Shown here: positions 55,399 to 62,509 of the stretch, piece after piece | How positions within the stretch are numbered: position 1 is the stretch's first letter | How the letters are laid out: each line of letters starts with the position of its first letter | Assembly (NCBI RefSeq): GCF_037081775.1 | Contig: NZ_JBAMHQ010000002.1 | Span: 248,001 to 312,000 of the forward strand | DNA: 64,000 nucleotides | Direction: 5' to 3' | DNA from: Haladaptatus sp. ZSTT2 | Lineage (GTDB): Archaea; Halobacteriota; Halobacteria; Halobacteriales; Halococcaceae | The notes under the pieces: generated by a model | Told to the model about the DNA's origin: nothing | Seen by the model: the letters and a program-made list of their open reading frames with translations, nothing else | Database searches by the model: none | Position numbers and translations under genes: made by a program

Positions 55399-56745
55399 AT
55401 GGAGGTGATTCGTACCGTCAAAGTCAAACTAGACGTACCAAACGAGCGGTTCGACGACCTTCATCAGACCAAAAATCAGTTCCTCCACTGTGCGAACACC
55501 ACCGCAGAGTGGGCGTGGAGACACCCGAACGACTACTGCGTGACCTCGAAACAGAAAGCCGAGAAAGCCCTCTACGAACGACTTCGAACCGAGACGGAAT
55601 TGACTGCAAACCTCGTTCAGAAAGGGATTCGTCGGGCTATCGAGGCCACCAAAAGCGGTGTCACCCGACTCAAGAAAGGTGACAACACCAGCCAACCACA
55701 CTTCGATGCGTGGAGCGTCGTCTACGACAAACGTTCTGCGACGTTCCACCGCGACCACGTTTCCCTCTCAACGGTAAACGGTCGCGTTGAGTGTGACTAC
55801 GTGATTCCCAACGATGCTGAGGGAACACCGATTGGGGAGTACCTACTGAACGAAGACTACGAGTTCCGTATGTCTACATTGCAGTACGACCGCCCCACAG
55901 AGTCGTTCTACCTCCACGCACGGATGCGCCGAGTCGAAAGTGACGAGCAGTCCATGACTCCTTTTGACGTTCATCAGACGGAGTCTGATGCAGCCCATCA
56001 GAACGCTTCGCGTTCTGAGGACGCCAAGCACAGAACAGTCCTTGGTGTTGACCTGAACGTGGATGGCTCTCTTGCTGTGACTTCCACTGGCGCGTTCATC
56101 GCGAACGCCGACGAGATGAATCATAGACGCCGAGAGTTTGAGAAGACTCGCGGGGCGATGCAACAGGCAGGAACGCGGTCGGCACACTTGTCGATTCAGT
56201 CGATGAAAGACCGCGAACACCGCTGGATGCAAGACGAGTTACACCGAGCATCTAATCAGATTCTCGAAGAAGCCCAAGACCACGACTGTACGCACATCGC
56301 CTTCGAGAATCTGACCGACATTCGCAAACGGATGGCTGGTGCAAAACGATTCCACGCGTGGGCGTTCCGACGCCTCTACCAATACGTCGAATACAAAGCC
56401 GAGATGCTCGGTGTCGTGGTCAAGCAAGTGAGTCCCGCCTACACCTCCCGTCGGTGTTCGTCATGTGGGTTTACGCATGAATCGAATCGGCGGTCGAAGC
56501 ACCAATTCGTGTGTCAGAAGTGCGAGTACGAACTGAACGCGGACTACAACGCGAGCAAGAATATTGCTCGTAAACTGCTCAAGAAACTCCACTCGGGGCA
56601 GAAGTCTTCGGGTGGAGGCGCACCCTGTCAGTGTGCGCTAGCGTCAGGGACGCTGAACCTGAATGGCGATTTCCACGCCTACTCCGTTACGGAGTCAGAA
56701 GGGGAGTCCACTGACAAGCCCACGACTTCAGTCGTGGGTTACTGA
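55399..56745 (+). CDS. tnpB: RNA-guided endonuclease TnpB, canonical catalytic triad
   Basis: 448 residues. RuvC-I Asp218 (VLGVDLNVDGS), RuvC-II Glu303 (HIAFENLTDIRKR) and RuvC-III Asp382 (LNADYNASKNIARK) are all present. Zinc-ribbon cysteines are 353, 356, 372 and 375. It is about 30 residues longer than the other TnpB and belongs to a different subgroup. The nuclease is probably active with an omega-RNA made from its own 3' end. The C-terminal region after residue 400 is Ser/Gly-rich and overlaps the element end. Confidence 0.95.
   Translation: MEVIRTVKVKLDVPNERFDDLHQTKNQFLHCANTTAEWAWRHPNDYCVTSKQKAEKALYERLRTETELTANLVQKGIRRAIEATKSGVTRLKKGDNTSQPHFDAWSVVYDKRSATFHRDHVSLSTVNGRVECDYVIPNDAEGTPIGEYLLNEDYEFRMSTLQYDRPTESFYLHARMRRVESDEQSMTPFDVHQTESDAAHQNASRSEDAKHRTVLGVDLNVDGSLAVTSTGAFIANADEMNHRRREFEKTRGAMQQAGTRSAHLSIQSMKDREHRWMQDELHRASNQILEEAQDHDCTHIAFENLTDIRKRMAGAKRFHAWAFRRLYQYVEYKAEMLGVVVKQVSPAYTSRRCSSCGFTHESNRRSKHQFVCQKCEYELNADYNASKNIARKLLKKLHSGQKSSGGGAPCQCALASGTLNLNGDFHAYSVTESEGESTDKPTTSVVGY
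56590..56745 (+). ncRNA. Probable omega-RNA (reRNA) of the second TnpB
   Basis: By family rule the guide RNA comes from the tnpB 3' part and right end. The hairpin at 56719-56738 would lie near the scaffold's 3' end, with the guide reading rightwards into the permease gene. The 5' limit is a guess. Confidence 0.4.
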
Positions 56746-57546
56746 CTCCCACGGGTTCGCGCCGAGGGCGGCGAGCACCGTGAGGACGGCAATCGCAATG
56801 CCGACGAGGATGACGGCGACCGGCAGCGCATTTTCGATACCCAATGTCGTAAACGACACCCAAATCTGGACGGGCATCGTCCGCGGGTAGTATGCGAGCA
56901 TGATGGTCGCGCCGAACTCACCGAGCGACCGCGCGAACGCGAGCGTCATTCCGGCGAGAATCCCACGTTTTGCGAGCGGGAGCGTCACCCGTCGAAACGC
57001 CCCACTTCGGGTCGTCCCGAGGGTGCGTGCGGCTTCTTCGAGCGTCCGGTCGACGCCGTTAAACGCCGTCGTCGCGGTCACGACGACGAACGGTGCGGAA
57101 ACGAACGTCTGGGCGATGACGACGCCGACGAGTGAGCGGGTGAGGGAAATCCCCCCGAGCGAAGCGAGGCTTCCGACCGTCGTGTTCGGGCCGACGAGCA
57201 TCAGGAGGATGATACCGCTCACGATCGGCGGTAAGACGAGCGGCAGGGCGACGATGCCGCCGACCAGTAGTTGCCAGCGAGAGCGCGTCCGTGCGAGCCA
57301 GTAGGCGAGCGGGACGCCGAAAACCGTTGCGAGCAGCGTGCTCACCGTCGCAGTCGTCACCGAGTTCGTCGCGGCATCGACCACGACTGGACTCTGGAGC
57401 TGTCCGAACACGGCCGATGGCGACTGGGTGGCAAACAGTGCAAGGAGCGGCGCGAGAAAGTAGAGTGCGAGGGCTCCGCCGAGCAGGAACGTGACACGAA
57501 GCCAGTCCCAGCCTGCCAGCCTACGCGTCGAGTGCGTCTGGGACAT
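56728..57546 (-). CDS. Tungstate/molybdate ABC importer permease, 3' end rebuilt by an IS element
   Basis: 272 residues from the internal ATG (57546), chosen because MSQTHSTRRLAG precedes the first helix and overlaps the binding-protein gene. Six helices are present. The permease loop RTLEEAARTLGTTRSGAFRR-like segment (TLEEAARTLGTTRSGAFRRV) and ARSLGEFGATIMLA mark molybdate/tungstate/sulfate permeases. The last residues and the stop codon (56728-56730) lie within the TnpB element's end hairpin. No ATPase gene follows, where one would be expected. Confidence 0.9.
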   Translation of the reverse strand: MSQTHSTRRLAGWDWLRVTFLLGGALALYFLAPLLALFATQSPSAVFGQLQSPVVVDAATNSVTTATVSTLLATVFGVPLAYWLARTRSRWQLLVGGIVALPLVLPPIVSGIILLMLVGPNTTVGSLASLGGISLTRSLVGVVIAQTFVSAPFVVVTATTAFNGVDRTLEEAARTLGTTRSGAFRRVTLPLAKRGILAGMTLAFARSLGEFGATIMLAYYPRTMPVQIWVSFTTLGIENALPVAVILVGIAIAVLTVLAALGANPWESVTHD

Positions 57547-58438
57547 CTCCGGTGTAGGTAGGGTAGTTTTCAGGGACGGTGAAGCCGAACTCGTGTAGGT
57601 ACGACCCGGTTGTGTGCGCCGCAAACACTGACGCCACCGACTCGGTTTGCTTCCCGTCGGGTATCGTTGCACCGTAGCTGATGACGCCGCCGCGAACTTC
57701 TTTGCCATCCGGAAGCGTGTACCTTGCCGTCTCGTATTCGCTGGCGGCGGCGGGGTCGCTCAGGTCGATTGCCGTTGGAAGGTTGATGAACGAGTAGTCG
57801 CGTTCGACGGCCATGTTGCGGTAGGTGACTGCGGCGTCAATCGACCCAGTTTCGAACTGGCTTACGAGTTGGGTCTCTGGGTAAATCTGTTCGCGGTCGG
57901 GAATCGCTTCTCGCAGATTTTCGTCGGTGTCGTAGTGGTGGGTGGCGAGTTCGAGCATGAACAGCGTCCGGTAGCCAAGTGGGTCGACGTCAGGGTCGGT
58001 CCGCCCGAGCGACACCTCACCAGAGAGTAGCGGGCGAAACCACCCCTGCTCACCCGCCGCAGCTATCCGCTTGCCTCCTTCTGACGCCGGGTCGTACGAG
58101 ATGACGAGTGAGTTGGTCGCGAACTCAGCGTACCACGCGGGATGGAGCGGGCCATCGAACAAGGCTACGTCTGCAAGGGAGACAATATCGGGGGCCTTCT
58201 GCCCGTCTGCGACGAGGCGGGCGACTTGCGCAGAGCCGTGGGCTTCGATTTCGAGGGGCACGTCGAGACTCGGACGAAGCCCGTTTTCGAGTGCATTGTT
58301 GAGGCTCCCGGCTGCGAGAAGGAACACGGGCGTTTCCCTGTTCGATGTGCCCGAGGCGAGGCAGCCTGCAAACGAGGTCGCAACTGCCGCCCCGGCGGCG
58401 AGCGCCTTCCGCCTCGTGAATCCGTACCGCGTGTCCAT
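57521..58438 (-). CDS. Tungstate/molybdate ABC importer solute-binding lipoprotein
   Basis: 305 residues from the internal ATG 58438 (MDTRYGFTRRKALAAG), which opens a Tat signal ending in lipobox Cys (SFAGCLASG). The mature part fits the WtpA/TupA/ModA type (VFLLAAGSLNNALENGLRP, HGSAQVARLVADGQKAPDIV and SIDAAVTYRNMAVERDYSFI). It binds oxyanions for molybdenum or tungsten enzyme cofactors. It is first in the leftward pair; the permease start overlaps its stop by 26 bases. Confidence 0.93.
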   Translation of the reverse strand: MDTRYGFTRRKALAAGAAVATSFAGCLASGTSNRETPVFLLAAGSLNNALENGLRPSLDVPLEIEAHGSAQVARLVADGQKAPDIVSLADVALFDGPLHPAWYAEFATNSLVISYDPASEGGKRIAAAGEQGWFRPLLSGEVSLGRTDPDVDPLGYRTLFMLELATHHYDTDENLREAIPDREQIYPETQLVSQFETGSIDAAVTYRNMAVERDYSFINLPTAIDLSDPAAASEYETARYTLPDGKEVRGGVISYGATIPDGKQTESVASVFAAHTTGSYLHEFGFTVPENYPTYTGDVPDALDA

Positions 58439-58487
58439 AAAACAACCACTGGTGATTACGGTATAGGTGTTACTAAACCACAAACGG

Positions 58488-59099
58488 TTACGAATGGTCT
58501 GGGCGTTCTGTGTCGAGGTCGCTCGTCGTGTCGATGTCGATTCTGACCCCGGGGTCGTCCGTCTCGACCAGTGCATGCTGGTCAGCGCCTTTGAAAACTG
58601 CTTTGCCACCCGTATCGCCGTCTACCTCACCCAGTGCTTGGAAGTGCTGTCGGTCGAACAACACTGGATTTCCACGAACGCCCTCGTAGGCGGCAGCGAG
58701 TGCCGTTCCTTCGCCCGCTTCGTACGCCGAAACGAGCGATCGGATGGTAGCCACCGAGACATACGGCATATCTCCGAGTGCGAACACGGCGGCATCGACG
58801 GTGTCGCGTTCGGTGAGAACTTGCGCCGCAGCGCGAACCGACGTTGCTTGTCCTTCGCGGTACGATTCGTTCTCGACAATCTCGAAGCCCAGACCGGCGA
58901 GCGCGTCACGAACCTGCACCGATTCGTGGCCAACGACGGCAATCAGCGGCGTAAGCCCGGCCTCTACGAGCGTCGCTGCGCTTCGCCGGACGAGCGGGAC
59001 GCCGTCGATTGCTTCGAGCAGTTTGTTTTTCGCTCCAAACCGGGTGCTCGTGCCAGCCGCGAGCAGCACGCCACAGACTTGTTGGCTGTCGGTCGTCAT
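58488..59099 (-). CDS. MocA-like molybdopterin nucleotidyltransferase
   Basis: 203 residues. The nucleotidyltransferase signature LLAAGTSTRFGAKNKLLEAI, the metal motif FALGDMPYVS and RGNPVLFDRQHF match MocA/MobA-like proteins. MocA joins CTP to molybdopterin, making the cytosine dinucleotide cofactor used by xanthine-dehydrogenase-family enzymes. The gene overlaps the moeA stop by 4 bases (ATGA), so they are coupled. Confidence 0.93.
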   Translation of the reverse strand: MTTDSQQVCGVLLAAGTSTRFGAKNKLLEAIDGVPLVRRSAATLVEAGLTPLIAVVGHESVQVRDALAGLGFEIVENESYREGQATSVRAAAQVLTERDTVDAAVFALGDMPYVSVATIRSLVSAYEAGEGTALAAAYEGVRGNPVLFDRQHFQALGEVDGDTGGKAVFKGADQHALVETDDPGVRIDIDTTSDLDTERPDHS

Positions 59100-60304
59100 T
59101 CGACGGCGGTGTAGGGGACGACGTTGACGGTTTCGCCGCTCGAAACGGCCTCTTCAGTGATGAAAAAGCCATCCGCACGAGAAGCGCGCGTCGAAGACGA
59201 GAGCACGCTTGGATTGTAGACCTCGTTGTATACGGCTAGCGAAGAGTCAACGTGACCGAGCGGCATGGCTTCGCCGTCTTCGAGCGTCACCGGAACCACG
59301 TACTCGAAGCCGGGCGCGCCGAGGCCGATATCGCGAGCGAGGCGGGCTGAGACGGTCGGAAGCGTCGTCTCACCGACGAACAGCGGGCGAGCGACGAGTG
59401 ACGTGATGGTGTGTGCGCCAACTGGCTTCCCGGGTATTGCGAGCGCGACAGCGTCGTAGTCGTCGAGGCGGGCGACCGCGATTGGTTTTCCCGGCCGGAT
59501 GGCGACGCGGTGGAACAACACTTCACCGAGTTCAGTGAGCGCGTTGATGACGTGGTCTTTCTTTCCAACGCTCGTCCCGCCGGTCGTGACGACCACGTCG
59601 TGGTCGGCTGCGAGCGCGGCGATTCGCTCTGTGACCGTGTCATAGTCGTCGGGAACCGACCCTTCGTAAACTGGGTCGTGACCCCACGAGCGAACCAGCC
59701 CCGCGAGCATGGGTGAATCGAGGTCGGGCTGTCGGCCCTCGTGGAACTCCGTCCCGGTCGCAAGGATGCCAACGGAGAACCTCGTGTGCACGGTCACCGA
59801 CTCGTGGCCAAGGTCTCGGAGCAACAGCGCGTCCTTCGGGGAGAGGCGCTCGCCCGCCTGAAACAGCACCTCGCCCGCTCTGACGTTGCTGCCGCGTGCG
59901 TAGGTGTAGGTCCCCGGTGATATCTCCGTGCCGCTAAGCAGTCCGTCTTCGACGGTCGCCTCTTCGACTTTCAACACCGCGTTCGCCCCGTCAGGAAGCG
60001 GCGCGCCGGTCGAAATCCGCATTGCCTCGCCGGATTCGAGTGTCGGTGGGCTATCCTCCGGGAAGATGCCACCTTCGCGCAGGCGGAGGGGATAGGCGTC
60101 GGTCGCGTCGAACGCAAACCCGTCCATCGTCGCCCGCGACAGCGGCGGTCGGTCTGCATCTGCAACGAGGTCGCTTGCGAGGGTTCGGCCGCCGATTTCT
60201 GCGAGCGGGACACGCTCCGTCTCTCGTGAAGACAGCATGTCGCGTCGGAGCGAGCCCACCGTCTTCGCCGCGTCGTCCCGACGCCACATATCGTGGTGTG
60301 TCAT
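59096..60304 (-). CDS. moeA: Molybdopterin molybdotransferase MoeA
   Basis: 402 residues from ATG 60304 (60289 is possible). Domain order is normal: SRATMDGFAFDATDAYPLRL, RISTGAPLPDGANAVLKVEE, GILATGTEFHEGRQPDLDSP, VVTTGGTSVGKKDHVINALT and IRPGKPIAVARL. It inserts molybdate or tungstate into adenylylated molybdopterin. It lies in the same direction as mocA and the importer, forming a cofactor-supply operon. Confidence 0.95.
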   Translation of the reverse strand: MTHHDMWRRDDAAKTVGSLRRDMLSSRETERVPLAEIGGRTLASDLVADADRPPLSRATMDGFAFDATDAYPLRLREGGIFPEDSPPTLESGEAMRISTGAPLPDGANAVLKVEEATVEDGLLSGTEISPGTYTYARGSNVRAGEVLFQAGERLSPKDALLLRDLGHESVTVHTRFSVGILATGTEFHEGRQPDLDSPMLAGLVRSWGHDPVYEGSVPDDYDTVTERIAALAADHDVVVTTGGTSVGKKDHVINALTELGEVLFHRVAIRPGKPIAVARLDDYDAVALAIPGKPVGAHTITSLVARPLFVGETTLPTVSARLARDIGLGAPGFEYVVPVTLEDGEAMPLGHVDSSLAVYNEVYNPSVLSSSTRASRADGFFITEEAVSSGETVNVVPYTAVE

Positions 60305-60394
60305 GATGGGTGGTCTGTGATACCACGACATAATTGTTCGCTCCGCGGATGATTTTGAGAATCGGTAGCCAAAAAATCGCGCACTTCGTCGTGG

Positions 60395-61156
60395 TCAGGA
60401 GTACTTGAGTTTGAGTTCGAGCTCGTTTGCCGCCCCGAGCAAGAGGTCTGGAATTTCGCGTTCGTACCGGTCACCTTTCATGCGGTGGGTCGGCCCGGAG
60501 ACGCTGAGTGCGCCAACGACAGTGCCTTCGGGTCCGAACACGGGCGTCCCGACCGAGCGCAGACCTTTGACGTTTCCTTCGCGGTTGTACGCGACGCCGG
60601 TTTCACGGACGGTTTCGAGTTCCGCGAGGAGCTCACTCTTGGTCACGACGGTGTCCTCGGTGAGTTGTGGAAGCCCCCACTGGTCGAGCACTTCGTCTAC
60701 GCGCGCCGCTGGCAGGTGAGCGAGAATCGCTTTCCCCACGGAGGTCGAGTGCAAGAAGAGCCGCGAGCCAATCCGAGAGTTCGTCTCGACTGCGTGTGGC
60801 CCCGTCGCGACGTGGACGTAGACGCCCTGCCCGTGTTCTTCGACGACGTACTGACAGCGCTCGTTCGTCTCTTGGGCTAACTCCTCTACCTTCGGCTTTG
60901 CGAGACGGTAGGCTTCCTTTCGGTTTCTGACGTACTCACCAAAGTTCAGAAACGAGAGGCCGATGTGGTAGGTGTCACCCTCTTTGGTGACGTGCCCGGC
61001 TTCGTGTAGCGTGGTCAGGTGGCGATGAATCGTGCTGTTCGCATAGCCAGTGTGTTCGCCCAACTCAATGATTCGCGCACCGTCGAGTTCTTTCAGCGCC
61101 GCAAGGATAACGAACGTCCGCTCAACCGACTTAACCCGGCTTTGGTGTTCGTTCAT
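60395..61156 (-). CDS. IclR family transcriptional regulator (molybdoenzyme locus)
   Basis: 253 residues. The wHTH is DGARIIELGEHTGYANSTIH, and the effector domain has SRLFLHSTSVGKAILAHLPA and GLRSVGTPVFGPEGTVVGAL. A TATA element (AATACTATATAGG, 61178-61190) lies about 30 bases upstream, predicting a leaderless mRNA. Position next to MoeA and the hydroxylase genes suggests control of them by the enzyme's substrate. Confidence 0.95.
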   Translation of the reverse strand: MNEHQSRVKSVERTFVILAALKELDGARIIELGEHTGYANSTIHRHLTTLHEAGHVTKEGDTYHIGLSFLNFGEYVRNRKEAYRLAKPKVEELAQETNERCQYVVEEHGQGVYVHVATGPHAVETNSRIGSRLFLHSTSVGKAILAHLPAARVDEVLDQWGLPQLTEDTVVTKSELLAELETVRETGVAYNREGNVKGLRSVGTPVFGPEGTVVGALSVSGPTHRMKGDRYEREIPDLLLGAANELELKLKYS

Positions 61157-61290
61157 GCGTGAGTACTAGCGCGAGACCCTATATAGTATTCTGCATCGTG
61201 GAATCGACATCGCGACAGATGGGAGAGCGGCGCGCTGCCGCATCGTTCGCAATGGTGAACTCTCAAAGCAGGGACAAAAACGGTGTTTGT

Positions 61291-61953
61291 TTATGCGAGG
61301 CCGAGGTCGGAGAGAAGTTTGTCGAGTTCGGCGCGCGCTCCCTCCTTGACGTTGAGGCCGTGGGTCGTAAGCGCCACGTCGAAGTCGTAGTCTGCAAGGA
61401 TCTTGATGTTTTCGAGGGCGAGGTCGTTATCCGCGTTCAGTGACGGCTTGATGGGCGCGAACGCACCCGACCACTCACCGGGTGCGGCCGCGAAGCTGTT
61501 GTGGTGGACGAAGGTGTCGCCGACGAACAGCGTGCCCGTCTCCTCGTGGAGGAACGACATGTTTCCGGGCGTGTGGCCGGGGATGTGAATCGTCCGAACG
61601 CCCCAGCGAACCTCGTCGTGGCCGAGTTCGACGTCTACCTTGATGCCCTTCTCGCGCAGCACGTCGGCTTCCTGTTTTGGGACAGCGACGATGGCATCGT
61701 ACTCTTCGAGCAGGCGCGGCAGTGCGCCGTAGTGGTCGGGGTCTGTGTGTTCTACGACAATGACGTCCGGGCCGCCAAAGCCGTCGAGGAAGTCGATGAG
61801 TCGGTCAACGTCCGCCTCGAATCCGGTGCCGAACAACACCGTCTGCTCGCCTTCTAAGACGTGGACGGACACGGGTTCGTTCGTCATCGGGCGCGGTGGC
61901 TCTGGGAACATCGGCCGAAGCGTCTCGAACGAGTGAATGCCTTCTGGTAACAT
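61291..61953 (-). CDS. MBL-fold metallo-hydrolase
   Basis: 220 residues. The metal motif is VVEHTDPDHYGALP (Asp in place of the second His), IPGHTPGNMSFL gives the next His, VGDTFVHHN the bridging Asp, and TTHGLN the final His. It resembles the MBL protein at 8839-9444. Its gene lies between the IclR gene and the hydroxylase subunits in one direction, so it may act on a product or intermediate of that pathway, for example a lactone or thioester. Confidence 0.9.
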   Translation of the reverse strand: MLPEGIHSFETLRPMFPEPPRPMTNEPVSVHVLEGEQTVLFGTGFEADVDRLIDFLDGFGGPDVIVVEHTDPDHYGALPRLLEEYDAIVAVPKQEADVLREKGIKVDVELGHDEVRWGVRTIHIPGHTPGNMSFLHEETGTLFVGDTFVHHNSFAAAPGEWSGAFAPIKPSLNADNDLALENIKILADYDFDVALTTHGLNVKEGARAELDKLLSDLGLA

Positions 61954-62005
61954 TACTCAACGATTGGGAGAGCGCTTCAAAAAGGTTTCTGATGTGGGAA
62001 CTCGA

Positions 62006-62509
62006 TTAGTCGTCCGCTGGTTTGCTATCAGCGAGTTTTCCCTGTGCATTTTCGAGTGCACAGTGAATCGACTCGTAGCCCGTACACCGACAGAGGTTCT
62101 CGGACATGTAGTGTTTGAGCGTGTCCTTTTCTGGCTCTGGATGCTCTTCGAGCATCGCCTTCGACATCATGATCATGCCGGAGGTGCAGTAGCCACACTG
62201 GAAGCCCTCTTCTTCTAAGAACGCCTCTTGGACGGGGTCGAGTTCGTCGCCCGTGCCAAGCCCTTCGATGGTCTCTACTTCCTTGCCATCGACGTTGACC
62301 GCGAGTTCGAGACAGGAGTTGATCGGTTCGCCATCGACGTAGACGGTACAACAGCCACAGACGCCAACGCCACAGCCTTCGGTCGTTCCGGTCAGTTCGA
62401 GTTTGTCTCTCAGCAGTTCAACGAGCGTGACGTTCGGGGTGATGGCGAGTGATTCGTCATCTCCGTTTACCGTCACGTCAATATCGACGGATTGGTAGGT
62501 TTCGGTCAT
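62006..62509 (-). CDS. 2Fe-2S subunit of a xanthine-dehydrogenase-family hydroxylase
   Basis: 167 residues, the CoxS/XdhC-small type. Plant-ferredoxin-like cluster Cys46, Cys51, Cys54 and Cys66 (EGCGVGVCGCC, NSCLELA). The second cluster uses Cys104, Cys107, Cys139 and Cys141 (QCGYCTSGM, LCRCTGY). It carries electrons from the molybdenum site. The gene overlaps the stop of the large subunit by 4 bases (ATGA). Confidence 0.96.
   Translation of the reverse strand: MTETYQSVDIDVTVNGDDESLAITPNVTLVELLRDKLELTGTTEGCGVGVCGCCTVYVDGEPINSCLELAVNVDGKEVETIEGLGTGDELDPVQEAFLEEEGFQCGYCTSGMIMMSKAMLEEHPEPEKDTLKHYMSENLCRCTGYESIHCALENAQGKLADSKPADD

Larger units (their letters stand above)
55270..56745 (+). mobile_element. 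IS200/IS605-type solo tnpB element, second copy (different type)
   Basis: The left end has hairpin CCCACTCCTTTAGGAGTGGG (55276-55295) and the right end CCCACGACTTCAGTCGTGGG (56719-56738). tnpB alone lies between them and no tnpA is present. The right-end hairpin lies inside the tnpB 3' end. The element abuts the 3' end of the tungstate permease gene and supplies its stop codon. Outer boundaries are estimated. Confidence 0.8.
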
